NCBI GenBank assembly: GCA_963556195.1
Contig: OY744517.1
Span: 147,213,882 to 147,277,881, forward strand
Source of the DNA: Sepiola atlantica
Lineage: Eukaryota; Mollusca; Cephalopoda; Sepiida; Sepiolidae
Length of the DNA stretch: 64,000 bases
Reading direction: 5' to 3'
The translations under genes and the position numbers were made by a program. Below, piece by piece: positions 15,401 through 29,389 of the stretch. Below the pieces are notes generated by a model. It was given only the letters and a program-made list of their open reading frames with translations, was not told the DNA's origin and did no database searches. The stretch's first letter is position 1. Every line of letters starts with the position of its first letter.

Positions 15401-16727
15401 ACGCCCAACACTCTTCACCAAATGTTCTATATCTACCGGTTCAATTGAAAGGGGAAAATCCTCTCGACCCATTCGCCACGTAAGCTTAGTGGCTTCCTGT
15501 CTCTCTCACGTCACTGCCGGAACACGTATCCATTACGATCTCTATCTTATTTTTTATATAACGTGGAAATTTACAATACTATCTCTGTCTTTACACAAAA
15601 GCGTCTAAATATTATTACAAAACCTCACATTTGATAGTACAACAAAACAATAGCTCGCTGAACGGGGTTTGTTTTCAAGTATGTGTCGAAGCCCTCTTGT
15701 GTATGGACATGGATTGAATTGGATTTGATCCGTTAGGATTTAAATTGCTTATCTTACACACCTCTTCCAATCTCTTTCTTCCCCCTGGCCTCCCCCTACT
15801 TTTAATTTTTTTTACCTATTCCTTCTTTTTCTTTAATCTGTTCTATCCCGTTTTCATCTCTATTATTTACTTCCTTGCCTTTGATTAGTGTCTTCCTTCC
15901 TTCCGCCATCTTTTCATTCTTCCTTGTTTCCGCCATATTTTAATTCTTCCTGCTGCCGCCATTTTTTCATTCGTTTCTTTCATTGATTCATGCATTCATA
16001 CCTTCCCCACCTCGTCTGCTTTTCTTTGGACAAGTTCATATATTTGCGTTAAATAACATAAATTAAAGAACCACTCCACCTCCTTCACTTTCCTTTCTCC
16101 ATTCTAGTCTCTTCTATCATTCCCTTTCTTCTGTTACACTATGCATCGCCATCTCCCTTTTAAACGCCTTATATTTCTAACTCATGTACACTAGGTTACA
16201 ACGACCCATTCTACCGGATGAATTCGCTTGGCAAACAACAACGAGGCGGGAAATATCGGCACTCGTTTTATAGCCAAGTTCAGTGACGCCATCTTTTCAC
16301 CTCGTCTAAGCGATAAACGCCCCTGTTTGATTTTCTTTGGTTTACACCAGCGGGGATTTCAAGTCGATCTTTGGCAAACTCGCATCGCTTACCCCTGCCC
16401 CTTTGACCTTAGATATCGCATAATAAAACAATAACAAACGTTTTAATAGCATTTTATATCGTGTTTTGTGATTCATTTGCCAGTAATCATTTTGCTCTTT
16501 CTATAGCTGTGGAGGACATTAAAATAATGTAAACTTTCTCACGTTAAATCATAACTCACGTGTTTTATTGTGGCCTCCTAGGGAAAACAGATTTTCATTA
16601 ACTTTTCAATTCAAATAAAATTTTGTCAAATGTTGAATTATGTATTTATTGAATGAATTAAAAGATTCTTACATTCTTTAGTTAAACTGTATATTAAAAC
16701 CAAAGCCCTCCCCACAAAAACAAAAAC

Positions 16728-16777
<50 letters not shown>

Positions 16778-17340
16778 GGTGCGAAGCAAACAAGTCAGTG
16801 TGTAACGCCACCCACCCAACCAAGCAAGCAATTTGAAAAACTCTCCTCAAAAGAATGACCTAAATAATATCTCACCCCTCACAAAATGTATACCAAAATC
16901 TAAAAAACATCAAACAAAATCACTTGCACATTATGAATAGTCAAATCCTACACTCTAAACACAACTTCACAAAAAAGAAACATTTTAAAAACTATCTGAA
17001 TCAAAAACAAATGTTGACATGAGATTACCTTATGATGGTTGAAAGGACGTTAAACACCAACAAATAAAACAAAAACCCAACCCACTACACACATTAATTT
17101 CATTATAAAAAATTAAATTCCACGATAATGCACGAAGGTTTATTCGTAAACAAATTATTTCCGGTCAAATAATCACTAAGGAAAAGACTTGCAAGATGTT
17201 AGGAATAACTAGTTGTTGTAACTTCATAAACAAAGGACATATTTCCGGTTACTAAGACAACAATACATGACATGCGCACACACATGCGCAGCGACAGGCG
17301 CCAAATTAAAAAAAAAGAATAAAACAGTTATTATCCGATT
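15401..17340. other. Gene-free stretch with (AC)n tract
   Basis: Pyrimidine-rich sequence at about 15770-16010 and an (AC)n tract at 16732-16777. A CpG-richer block at 16205-16435 holds a 68-codon frame lacking an ATG start or recognisable motif, and I do not call it a gene. Confidence 0.5.
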
Positions 17341-17474
17341 ACTAGAGAAAGAGGGAGAGAGAGGGGATAGAGAGAGAGGGAGGAAGGGGGAAATAGATAG
17401 ATAGAATATGTACGTGTTTTCTTTATTATCTTTGTCGGACTCAGTTACTTTCTCAAAAGATAGCTTTTTGACCG

Positions 17475-17620
17475 GCTCATTTGTTATAATGTTTAGGGTG
17501 CTTGCTAACAGGCCTGGAGATCGGAGTTAAATCCTCGGTCCAGTAATACCAAATACTCAAAAGATGGTACTCGATGCCACCTTGCTAAACACCCAGTATT
17601 ATAAGATAAGTATCAAGGGT
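17475..17620 (+). repeat. tRNA-like SINE fragment
   Basis: GGCTCATTTGTTATAATG, then GGAGTTAAATCCTCGG about 55 bases on, resemble pol III boxes A and B. They are followed by sequence typical of SINE bodies. It is diverged and cannot be a functional tRNA. Confidence 0.35.
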
Positions 17621-17891
17621 AAGTGGAGTAACCTTGAGAAAAGAGTTGCGCCTTCCCTTACATAAAGGTGTAGTAGATAATGAAAAACGAGCCTTCGGGT
17701 TGCCCTCGACCATGGTCGATCACTTTACTTTATAAAATCACTAGCATGGTACCCGGTTATAAACACAAAACACTTGACGTAAGCGAACACACTGTAGAGA
17801 GAAAAGCATACAAAAAAGCACAAAGTCCAATCCATACAAAACTATATTTAGGTTTAGTAACAACAAATTAATCGCTTGTTAAGTAAAATAG

Positions 17892-18336
17892 ATGGTTACA
17901 TTTAATGTTACCAAGAAAAAGCTTCTTTCCTTTAACAATTATAAGAAACAGTTCCCACCACCGTTTGATATGGCTAATAACACCGAACCTGAGAGTCAAA
18001 TATTCACACTCATCAGCCTAACATTCACAAATATCATGAACTGGAATAAATACGTAGAAGATATTGCCAAGTCTGCTGAAAAATAAAGTAGGCTCCCTCT
18101 ACCGGGCTAGAAAACTTCTCACATGCCATATATAAATATGTCCTATACCTCTATAAAGCTACTATTTGCACTTGTATGAAGTATTGTTGATAGATTTGGG
18201 CTCGTTCACCAACCACTAGTCTCCCCCCCTTAGACGGGGTAAAAAAACATCTAATCTAATAAGTCCCGCACTGTCCACCAAGCTCAAGCCCCATGTCTCA
18301 TCGCTGCGATTTTATATCTCTGTGCTTGTTTTACAT
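17892..18336 (+). pseudogene. LINE reverse-transcriptase fragment (copy A)
   Basis: The frame encodes VTFNVTKKKLLSFNNYKK, then NMNWNKYVEDIAKSAEK, and stops at about 18086. Further family words follow in shifted frames to a relic of the C-terminal CDFISLCLF. This matches VTFNAAKAKLLSFNNYQK in the longer copy at 22.5-25.4 kb. Only the region just after the RT palm survives. It lies in opposite orientation to copy B at 19146-19931. Confidence 0.8.
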
Positions 18337-18539
18337 GTTGTGAAGTAGTCCAACAGTAAAAAGAAGTCAAGTCGAGTTTGGGTTAAGATAACAAGTGTAT
18401 TAACATAAAAGGTACAAAAGTAAGGAAACTGACTGGCACTCGGCTAGACAGTTACAATACTGTCCTTTTCTCCCTGGTGATTGTCTACTATTTATAGTGA
18501 GAACCGGTGTAGTTTCTCTTCTGTCAGAACGGCCGGTGT

Positions 18540-18543
<4 letters not shown>

Positions 18544-18631
<88 letters not shown>
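18544..18631. repeat. (TA)n microsatellite
   Basis: Pure TA tract between LINE copies A and B. Confidence 0.95.
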
Positions 18632-19145
18632 TAGCGAATATATATTAGTTAACGTATTCACATCAATATTTTGCCAGAAACAAATTAAGAAAAAATAAGA
18701 GAAATATTTCTCAACGCGTGGAATTGACATTTTTCACGAAAAAAAACTAAAAAAACAATAACAAATGAAGTAAAATTTTTAAAATAGGTAATTTTAATGA
18801 GTATAGGTAAAACTGGAATAAATAAAAATATTTTATGACAGCTGACATTCTGAATAATCGAGGAAAAGAATGTGATTAGGATTTTTTAAATCGATGAATT
18901 ACAATCATTATGAGCTGAGTCAGGAATGTGGAGTCCAGTTGCCATAGAAGCAAATAAAAATTAAGCAGGTTAAAGATATTTGCCATACGTTCGATGAATA
19001 TAAAAATGATGTCAAATTTGTGATGTGCAAATATTTTACAACAATTTAATTAATTATTTTATAACTTTAATTCATCGCAAGCAAGACATGTTGCTAATGA
19101 GATGTAAGGGCTTAAAGTGGTTAGGGCCCGATTTATAGGGGCATC
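18632..19145. other. Gene-free AT-rich stretch
   Basis: No recognised feature. Confidence 0.5.
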
Positions 19146-19931
19146 CTAGGTGGGGAGTTGTGTAGCAATATGTTTGTTCACATTACATTTAAATCTCTGT
19201 ATGTTGGTACAGCCGGAGAAATAGGGAGCAGGGAGGGAATTCCAAAGGCAAGCAGTCCTAGGAAAAAAGCTATTAGGGTAGAAAGCTTTCCGACATCTGC
19301 CGACCTCTGAAGTGAAGGGGTACAAGTCAGTAAGTTCATCGGAGCACAATCCGTGGAAGTACTTATAAAACAAGTACAGGCGTGAAAAATTGCAGCGATG
19401 GGGCAGGAGCTGGAGCTTGGTAGACAATGCGAGACATATCAGGTTAGAGACTATTTTGTACCCTGTCCAAGAAAGAGAGACTAGTGGTTACTGCACGAGT
19501 CCAAACGTGGTAAGAATACTCCATGCATGGGCAAACGATGGCTTTATAGAGATATAAGATACTGGCAGGTGTGAGAAGTTTTCTAGCCCGGTGAAGAGAG
19601 TCTAGCTTCTTTGCAGCAGACTTGGCAGCATGCACTATGTACTTATTCGAATCTATGTTGCCTAAGAATGTCAGGTCAAGAGTTTAAACGTTAGACTCTC
19701 AAGAAGGGTGCTAGACATAGCAGTCAGTGTTTTGAAAGGTTCCTTATAATTTTTTAAAGTAGAAAGTTTATGAGACATTCGAACATTTGGATATTCGGTC
19801 GTTGGGAAACAGATTGTCAGACAGTGATCGTAATCAGAAGGGGGTGGCGTAGAGCAGATGACGAGAGAGGGGATTGATGACATTTTATTCTCTTTCCTTT
19901 TTTTCGTGGAGCTACTGTCAAAAATAAACAA
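19146..19931 (-). pseudogene. LINE reverse-transcriptase C-terminal part (copy B)
   Basis: Minus-strand frames in order from 19931: KNYKEPFKTLTAMSSTLLE, then AAKSAAKKLDSLHRARKLLT with YSYHVWTRAVTTSLSFLDRV, then LYLFYKYFHGLCSDEL and FFPRTACLWNSLPAPYF. The two joins are frameshifts or stops. It is the 3' third of the non-LTR element seen more fully at 22557-25362. The tail word FYKYFHGLCSDEL...FFPRT..LWNSLP is typical of jockey/CR1-like invertebrate LINEs. Confidence 0.85.
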
Positions 19932-20236
19932 GCTACGTCCAATTGCGTGCTAACATCTTTAATTAGTTAATTAGAAATTTGGTTCCAGTCACTACCATTG
20001 GAACATGTTAACAATCCGGTTCTGCTCGCCCCATACAAGAGACAACATACCTCGTATTCGACAACCTAATATTAATACCGATGGTCCAATATATCACGAC
20101 TCTCGCTCACAAGAAAACATAAGATAGAGTGTAATGAACATCACAGTACCAAAAAAAGAGATAGCACGATGTATAATAAATGAAGACTGTTTTCATTACG
20201 GAAAAAGGTAAGAGCTTCTGAAGTAGATGATATTGA

Positions 20237-20475
20237 TGATGATGATAGTGACACGGGCAGGATAGGGAACTGTTTACTAGTCGTAGACGGCAAAATCACT
20301 GCTCCTAGTTGTAGATAGGAACCGGGCCGCTGTAGATGATGATGATGATGATGATGGTGATGGTGATGATGATGATGATGATGATAGTGACACAAGCAGG
20401 ATAGTGAACTGTTTACTAGTCATAGACGACAAAATCACTGCTCCTAGTCGTAGATAGGAACAAGGTCGCTGTATA
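20237..20475. repeat. ~135-bp direct duplication with (GAT)n
   Basis: Two copies share GACAC..GCAGGATAG.GAACTG and CAAAATCACTGCTCCTAGT. A GAT/GGT trinucleotide tract (20333-20386) lies between them. The poly-His frame on the minus strand is the trinucleotide repeat and not a gene. Confidence 0.85.
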
Positions 20476-21463
20476 TGCTGCTGCTGCTGATGATGATGAT
20501 TACGATGATGATGGTAGCATTAAAAGGTCGCTAGCTTCTTGAATCATTTAGGATCGGCTTGTCGCAGATGATTATCCGTACATAGGTATTTGGAATGTAA
20601 CAAAGATCAGTTAGCCGATACAGAGGTTGTCAGATGCTGATGATGGAGGTGTCCTTATATTCCGTGATTGGTCGGTGCAAAGGAAGAAAGCCCGTAGAGG
20701 AACACAATTGTGTTTATCTCTGTCACATACGCCGAAGTTAACGTTCAGTTTTGTTATTAGGAGTGCTGAGATGTAGTCGAGGCACCTCACTCTTCTCGTT
20801 TGACCCATATTTTTCTTAACAAAATAATAATTATTGACAACACATTAATTATTATATATGTTAAAATTTACCAGAAATAAACTACAAATTATGTGTTAAA
20901 ATTACTTTTTAAAACCCAGCGCTTCAGGCAGCAATTATTTTTGTAACGACCGAATATCCCCAGTTAAGTCGATTCTGTTATGTATTTGAGGTTTAAAAGC
21001 AAATGAGGAATGAGGAATGGGAGGTAACTCACAGAAAACACATTTACCAAAAGATTTATAATAAAAACAACCAAATCACTATTAAGAATATTTATTAATG
21101 AAATTTCATTTGAATCTGATAATTTTGCTATTTGGAGGAATTTTTTTTCAAATTGAGGTAGCGTTTTGTGCTAAACGAAGATAGAGCACATCGATGTTGA
21201 TGATACATATCTACCTATTATTATACGAAAGCTGAGTTAATATACGTTTGTTTGCCTATTAATTTTGTCTATGTATTTTTGGGGGGATTAAGTTATGTTT
21301 GAAAATGTTATGGTACTTTACCTATAACGGACTTTGGACTCTTTCATTCACCATAAATACTGGGAGCACCTGCTACTCAGTGTTACGGCGACCCCAGCTC
21401 GTTCAGTCTCTCAGCAACTTCGGTTGATTGAGAACTTCTAGTTGAGGTAATACCAGTCGTGTA
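20476..21463. other. Gene-free stretch
   Basis: A short GCT/GAT repeat near 20475, then AT-rich unique sequence with nothing recognised. Confidence 0.5.
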
Positions 21464-22080
21464 TTCGTTCTCGACAATCAGTCCGGCAGGAACTAGAACA
21501 TTTCGGTGGCCTTTTATCTGTTTTTGTATTCGGTTCTGGGTTGTCCTAGGAGGTGCACCCTCCCAGGCCTGGCCTCCCCTCTTTGGGTGGAGTAAGTTTA
21601 TTGCTTACTGCCTGAGGCGCTTGACCGGTGAATGCCGATGGGGCTGCCCAGGCTATTTTTGCTAGGCCAGAGTGCTCCTTATTTAGGGGCGTTGGCTTGA
21701 CTCTCCCCCACCTTTCGACCTTGTGTCAGATATTCCTGCGGTGGGAAGGAAGTAGATAGCTGAGGCAACCCCAGTCTTCGGACTGGCTGGGTAACACATT
21801 TCGAGGATTCGTTCTCGACAGTCGATCCAGCAGAGATTGGGCCATTTTGGTGGCCTTTTATCTGTCTGGCTGAGTGGTTGGGTCTTGGGTAGTCCTAGGA
21901 GGTCAATCCTCCCAGCCCTTGCTTCTCCTATTTGGGGTTGAGTACATTTATTGCTTACTTCCTGAGGCGCCTTGGCTGAGGAATGCAGATGGGATTGGCC
22001 AGGCTATTTTTGATAGGCCAGAGTGCTCCTCTTTTAGGGTCACTGGCTTGACTGTTCCCCCATATTTTCAGGAAGGAATT
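21464..22080 (-). repeat. Tandem dimer of a ~345-bp interspersed repeat
   Basis: Direct copies begin TCGTTCTCGACA at about 21466 and 21808. Both contain TCCTAGGAGGT, TTTATTGCTTACT.CCTGAGGCGC, GAATGC.GATGGG and GGCCAGAGTGCTCCT. The same family occurs at 52090-52430 in this orientation and at 56105-56400 in the other. The minus-strand reading of the 52-kb copy has a 147-codon frame, so I assign the sense strand as minus. The family may derive from a retrotransposon 5' region, but I cannot name it. Confidence 0.75.
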
Positions 22081-22379
22081 AAATACCTGAATCGATCCCA
22101 GTCTATACTGGTAGTCAAGACTGACATACAACCACTCTTGTTCTCTGTTGTATTATACTTTTCTTCAAACCCCGAATTCGTGTTTTCATTACAGCCCCGT
22201 TACAACGTCACAATAGAAAATAAAATCAATTCTAACTTTCAATTACCTTACTAAGTGACCCATTACTTACTAAACTTTTATCTAACACTCCCACCCCCTT
22301 TCAGTGTGTGCGTTTTTCGACCCCCAGCTCTTATTTTTAATGGTATTCATCACTGTCGATTTTGTCGTGCTCTCTCGCT

Positions 22380-22396
22380 CTTTCTTTCTCTTTCTC

Positions 22397-22443
<47 letters not shown>

Positions 22444-22473
22444 ACTTTAAAAAATTTTTTTTTTTTTTTTTTA
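22380..22473. repeat. (CT)n and poly-T tract
   Basis: CT dinucleotides followed by a T-rich homopolymer near 22456-22473. Confidence 0.9.
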
Positions 22474-22556
22474 ACATATTTCACCCCAAACTAGGCAGGC
22501 CGCCACTGTAGACGTAAAGGGTTACTGAGAATTAGGGTGTAGGTTTTGGGTTCACC

Positions 22557-24711
22557 CCAAGTTCAGAGACATGTAGCGAGATGTCTGTTTCCATTATTTT
22601 TAAATCTCTGCATGTCGGTACTGTCGGGGAAACAGGGAGCAGGGAGGGAGTTCGAGAGGCCAGCAGCACGAGGAAAGAAGCTATTGAAGTAGAAGGCTCT
22701 CCGACATCTGGGAACCTCCACAGTGAACGAATGGGATTTAGCTGATTGTCGAGTTGGTCTAGTGAATTTACGTCGATAGGGCACCAGAGTAGCCAGTTCA
22801 TCGGAGCACAATCCATTGAAGTATTTGTAAAACAAGCACAAGGATGGAACATTGCGGCGATGGAACGGGGCTGATAGTGAGGGACCTATTAAGTTGGCGA
22901 CTCTTTTTTTTGGACATTGTCTAAGTGGGAGAGACTAGTGGGTGATACACCAGCCCAGATGTGGCAACAATACTCCATGCATGGGCGGATGGTGGCTTTC
23001 TAGAGATACAGGATAATGTCAGGTGTGAGGAGTTTACTAGCACGCTAGAGGGAGTCCACCTTTCTTGCTGCAGCCTTGGCAATGTCTTCTATGTATTTGT
23101 TCCAATTCATATTACCTGTGAAGGTTAGGCCGAGGAGTTTGAATGTTGAACTCTCAGGTAGGGTGTTATTTGCCATGACAATCGGTGGTCGGAAAGGTTT
23201 CTGGTAGTTATTGAAGGAAAGGAGCTTTGCCTTTGCGGCATTAAAAGTTACCAACCATTTCTGCCCCCAATCCACTACAGTCTGGATATCATTTTCTAAG
23301 GATTCGGCCATTGCCTCGGATATTATCGCATCCGTTTGCCCACATGACGAGAGTAAAGCGTGGTGTCGTCAGCAAATATACCAATCTCAGACTCAATGTC
23401 ATCAGAGAGATCAGGAACAATAAAGGTCCAAGGATAGATCCCTGGGGTACACCAGCATTTATTTCATGTTGCTTAGATAAACGGCCATCGAGGACAACCT
23501 GGATCTTTCTTTTGGTTAGGAAAGATCTAATTATATTAAGTATTCGCCAAGTAGTACCGTATGAGCGTATTTTCAGGAGAAGCCCTTTATGCCATACCTT
23601 GTCAAAGGCCTTGGATATATCAAGCGCTACTTCCCTAGCTTCACCTGCCTTGTCGAGTGTATGATACATGCGTTCAGAGATGACCATTAGGATGTCTGCA
23701 GTAGATCGTGCTTGTCTAAATTCATACTGGCGGTCAGAAAGAAGTTTAGCATTAACTAAGTGCCGGACTATCGCTAGATTGATTAAGGATTCAAAGATTT
23801 TAGCAACGATCGGGAGTAGACTGATTGGGCGATATTTCTGATTGAACGGTAGTTCTGATGGTCAGTTCTATTATAGGTATAAGATCAGGCCCACAAGCTG
23901 TGGAGGTGTCAAAGTTTTTTATGATGTCTGTGACCTGGGATGGGGGGATGACTAGGTCCGCAATGGGAATTTTGGGAGAGGGTAGTTTTCTGAGTCCAAA
24001 GTGGAGTTTGAGGCGAAATGCTGGGCAAGTAGTTCAGCCTTATCAGTTGCCGCGCAAACGACATCATTGTGGTTTGTTAGTGCGGGAACGTTGATTGGCC
24101 ATTGTTCACCACACTATTGTAGATTTTCCAGAAGTCGTGAGTACCTAGTTTCTGTAACTGAATGCGTTTTTAGTTAACTCTGTATACCTTCTCTTTTCTT
24201 CACCTATCACGGCCTTACAATTATTTCTTGACTTTATAAATTTATGTCTATTCGTAGCTGACTTCCGGCGGCCGAATTTACGGAATACTTGCTGCCTTTC
24301 AGCAATGGTAGCTGCACATTTTGAGGTGAACCATTGGGAAGAGTGGGGCTTGCTAAAGAATTTTCGCATGGGGACATAGGCTTCAATGCCTGCTTTGACC
24401 CATTCAGTTAACTCATTTTACCACTGATTAGCAGGGAGTGAGAAGTTTTAGTCCATGGGGCGTCGCTGATGTGATTTCTAATTGACTCAAATCAGTCTGC
24501 TCGTAGTATCTCGTTATTTTGAGCAACGCCTCATCAGCTTTTGGACGACTTTTTAGGGTTATATGGATCATTAGCAAAATAGTATCAGCATTCCCGAGTG
24601 GGTTATGAGCTTTCGTCACACAAGTCTCGGGCATTGAGGTCAAGAACAGGTTTAGACGTGAGGCTTGCTGGTCTACTCGATTGGGGATGCGGGTCGGGAA
24701 ATCGACAGTCT

Positions 24712-24751
<40 letters not shown>

Positions 24752-25362
24752 GCTAAGGAGAAATTATACGTAGAGTTACCGGCTGCGTCAGTAAGGCTGA
24801 AGAATCCCAACCAGTCACGGTGGTGTGCATTAAAATATCCAAATGCATGTATCTGGGCATTCGAGTCAAGTGAGAGTGCTCTATCTATGCTTTCAGAGAC
24901 AGAGTTTAGTAGAGTATAGTCCTGGGTGGAAGGAGAACGGTATAAGAAATATAAGTAACTAATGCTGTGATGCAAAGTCAATTGAAAGCACATGTAGTCT
25001 TGGTCATCGGATTCTAACCTATGTTCTCTAGTCAAGGGGAGGGTGTTCCGAACATAAACTCCTAGCCCGTGCATATGTTTGTCAGAGTCTTTACGGTAGA
25101 GTAGGAGGTAGTCAGTCATGTCAAAGTGGTGAGAAGAGAATGAGGATTAAAGGTTTGTGTTACTTAGTGCTAGGATATCCGGGGAGTAGTTTGTCAAGAG
25201 GAAGGGTTCTACGTCGTTGATGTTGGTTCTAAGTCCCCGGATATTTGTGAATGCGAGCCTCAGTGGCGGAGGCGAAAGTGTTTTTTGTTGGGTGTCTGGT
25301 TTAGGTTTGGTTTTATTTTTTGGCAATGACATCTTTGTTTTGATATAGAGTGGGGAGGGCAA
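22557..25362 (-). mobile_element. Non-LTR retrotransposon with endonuclease and RT, broken
   Basis: Such elements nick target DNA with an AP-type endonuclease and copy their RNA in place. On the minus strand, in order: LRLAFTNIRGLRTNINDVEPF and ILALSNTNL (endonuclease start); LLLYRKDSDKHMHGLGVYVR; FGYFNAHHRDWLG, where the usual GDFNAHH has Asp replaced by Tyr; a (GA)n expansion at 24718-24748; RT motif LDISKAFDKVWHKGLL; INAGVPQGSILGPLLFLI; FADDTTLYS (about 23362-23377) in a shifted frame; VTFNAAKAKLLSFNNY; and the C-terminus LFYKYFNGLCSDEL...FFPRAAGLSNSLPAPCF. Several frameshifts separate the pieces. Nearly the whole open region is present, so this is the reference copy for fragments at 17.9, 19.1 and 46.8 kb. 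The clade looks jockey/CR1-like. Confidence 0.9.
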
Positions 25363-26636
<1,274 letters not shown>

Positions 26637-26639
26637 AAA

Positions 26640-26816
26640 ATGTAACTAATATTCCAACGTTATGGAAAATTAAAATAGGAAAACCAAAAATAGTATGTAT
26701 GTATTCATCAACGTTTCGTCTTTATTTCAAGATTTCCTAAACACCCTGAGGAAGTCTTGAAATAAAGACGAAACGTTGATGAATACATGAATAATATTTT
26801 TGATTTTCATTTTTTC

Positions 26817-26818
<2 letters not shown>
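26640..26818. mobile_element. Solo Penelope-end inverted hairpin between TA tracts
   Basis: Inverted arms at about 26701-26735 and 26751-26787 carry CATCAACGTTTCGTCTTTATT and its complement. These are the same words as the ends of the Penelope-like element at 42967-45661. The right arm holds CTGAGGA (26746-26752), a GTCTT/AAGAC hairpin and GAAAC (26770-26774), a hammerhead-like core. TA tracts flank both sides. It looks like an end-only derivative that has lost all coding sequence. Confidence 0.7.

Positions 26819-26864
<46 letters not shown>
26819..26864. repeat. (TA)n microsatellite
   Basis: Pure TA tract, right flank of the hairpin element. Confidence 0.95.
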
Positions 26865-26866
<2 letters not shown>

Positions 26867-27879
26867 TAGAATTAAATAAACATTAGAAACAGTCTATGCG
26901 GATCAACTAACGTTTCAACGTTTACACGTCTCGTTCAGAACTCTGAAGTGATTTAAGAAGTTAACATTGAAATCATCCAAAAAAAGACAGAAAGAAAAAG
27001 GGGTGCCAACGGACAGTTAACCTCATCAAGGATGTAATTAATTCTTTCTTCGGTTTAATTTACTTTCGATTAGACGGCCCTTTCCCCCTACTCCTACACA
27101 TTTGCCGGGCTCATGTAATATTTAACTTTTACGGAAGACATTCCTATCAAAACCTTCAATCGACCAGACAACACATGTACTTAGTGCAAGCAATTCAAGA
27201 TTTATACACATTCATGTTCCAGACACAAGTAAAATCACCTCTACACACTATCCACCGTACATTAAATATTTACATACACAAATTATAGGGGATAGTTATC
27301 AATAGTATACACACATTCATTTAAACATTTCCCCGCATTGATATTACTGGGTTAAAAAATCAAAAGCAATTTAAGTCTGCTAGATACTAGTAAATACTTT
27401 ATCTGTAAGTTCAGATCAATAAATAGGACACTAGGTCCCATAGAGCTCATATATTATAACTTGGAAGAATACGAAATTTTTGACATAATCATCATGTAAA
27501 CATGTTCCTAGATATGAATATTGAATTTAGAGTTAACTTTCTTAAAAAGTACACAAAAAACGTGGATTATCACTACAAACAATCATTCATCTCATATCTC
27601 ATCGTACATTATATTTAAACGAATAATGTATAGTTTCCTCAGAAAAAAACTAGTAATATGAACGGAAGGAAACTATCAGTTTAAAAATACAATAAAGTGC
27701 CCGGCTCATCAATAAAACATCACACGATAATTTTAATTCCTCTAACAATTTCTAAGAATATCATATTATTTAATGAAGGTTTCAGAAACCTGTGTTCAAA
27801 ACAAAAATATTTCATTGATGTTGAATTTATGGAACATGCAAACCTAATAATGATTATGTCATAAATTTTGTATTTGTTC

Positions 27880-27883
<4 letters not shown>
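26865..27883. other. Gene-free stretch with a retroelement end
   Basis: The minus strand at about 26900-26945 reads CTGAACGAGACGTG then AACGTTGAAACGTTAG. This is arranged like the hammerhead-containing ends elsewhere but with a disrupted core. The rest is AT-rich with nothing recognised. Confidence 0.4.

Positions 27884-27958
<75 letters not shown>
27884..27958. repeat. (TA)n microsatellite
   Basis: Pure TA tract ending at the left arm of the foldback element. Confidence 0.95.
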
Positions 27959-27964
<6 letters not shown>

Positions 27965-29228
27965 TGTGTGTGTCAGGTTGTATATGAAAAGAAATCAAAT
28001 AAAGTGCTCGATCATATAAGAGAGCTAATATAATTTATTTAGATACTGTATATTACATATTAAGCAATGTACCGCGGTTTCATCCAAAAGGGCAGATTTA
28101 AACATTTTTAGTTAATCTCTGTGCCCAGTGGAATCATCGGCAAGCTGAAACGATTGTAGTCACGTCCCGATAGGGAATGGCGTCAACAATGACAGAAAAC
28201 GGTGTATCTCTGAGGGGGGGCCGGAAAAATCTGGTGTGGGATAGTGATTAACTAAGACTTAAGAGAGTTCGATGTTAGTTCGTGTTTGAAAGGCCTTCAT
28301 GTTATTCCCTAGCAAGTTTTATTTATTTATTTATCTGTTCTTTTGTGGATTTGTGATATTATTGTTTTACCTAGTCTGAAAAAATACGAAAGGGGCGGCT
28401 ATGAAGTTTGCCGTTTGGGTTTGTGAAATTAGGGTGTTTTTTTGTTGTCGTTTTTGGGAATAAATTTATGTATCGGATTAATTGTTCGATATAGGGCTGA
28501 AAAAGATTATACAATAATATTTTTATGGACTTAACGTGTTTGTTTATTGAATTGGTGTTTTCGTATTTTCTGGATCTTAATGGGAGGAAAGCCGTATATT
28601 AAAAAAACGGTGTTTCGTTGATATGTCCCGTTTATAACCAGTAGTGTTGAAAACAAAAATTGGTTATAAACGGAATGATGGATGCTATCTGTTATTTCCA
28701 TTTGAGGGGTATAAGTTTAGTCTCTGGGTGGGGGTTGTTAACTTCTATTTTATTGATGGTGTATTAATAATATTAATATTTAGTGTATTTCAGAAAATTT
28801 ATTAAATTCTTTATCTTATTATTTTATTTTATTCCACTCGTACGCGTACTTCCCTCCATGCGCACCGGCAAATAAACTTATATGCAGGCACGTACACACA
28901 TCTACACTCACATGTACAGGGGGTTAATAATTTTATTTTTTATTTTTGTGTTTTTGTTTTGATTTTTCCGGCCCCCCTCAGAGATACACCGTTTTCTGTC
29001 ATTGTTGACGCCATTCCCTATCGAGACGTGACTACAATCGTTTCAGCTTGCCGATGATTCCACTGGGCACAGAGATTAACTAAAGATGTCTAAATCTGCC
29101 ATTTTTGATGAAACCGCGGTACATTGCTGAAATAATAAATATACAGTATCTAAATAAATTATATTAGCTCTCTTATATGATCGAGCACTTTATTTGATTT
29201 CTTTTCATATACAACCTGACACACTATA
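27959..29228. mobile_element. Foldback/MITE-like element with ~270-bp inverted arms
   Basis: Left arm 27959-28231 and right arm 28961-29228 are inverted copies with only a few percent difference. Both begin TATAGTGTGTCAGG-like from the outside and end at CCGGAAAAATC on the inside. The roughly 730-bp centre is AT-rich with no transposase. It includes a 13-bp perfect hairpin (CCGTTTATAACCA at about 28629). Outer ends at TA suit a TA-targeting DNA transposon, but the family is not recognised. Confidence 0.8.
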
Positions 29229-29389
29229 CGGCCCCCGTGACCGATTTTTTGTTTGATTGATTCTGATTATATTCGCACATAGACCGGTGACAAGGTTGAG
29301 CGCTCTTGAAAACAAATCGTCAACTGTATGAGAAAAACACCCAGAGAAATGGAAAAACAAGATCTGAGGTACTCCACAAAAACATTCTG

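Noticed and set aside
16228..16434. 68-codon frame in a CpG-richer block
   Set aside because: It starts at TTG, has no motif and no splice or promoter support.
20141..20395. Poly-His frame on the minus strand
   Set aside because: It comes from a GAT/GGT trinucleotide tract.
26900..26945. Minus-strand CTGAACGAGACG...GAAACG as a hammerhead
   Set aside because: There is an extra base in the core and no good stem III; it is kept only as a possible decayed element end.
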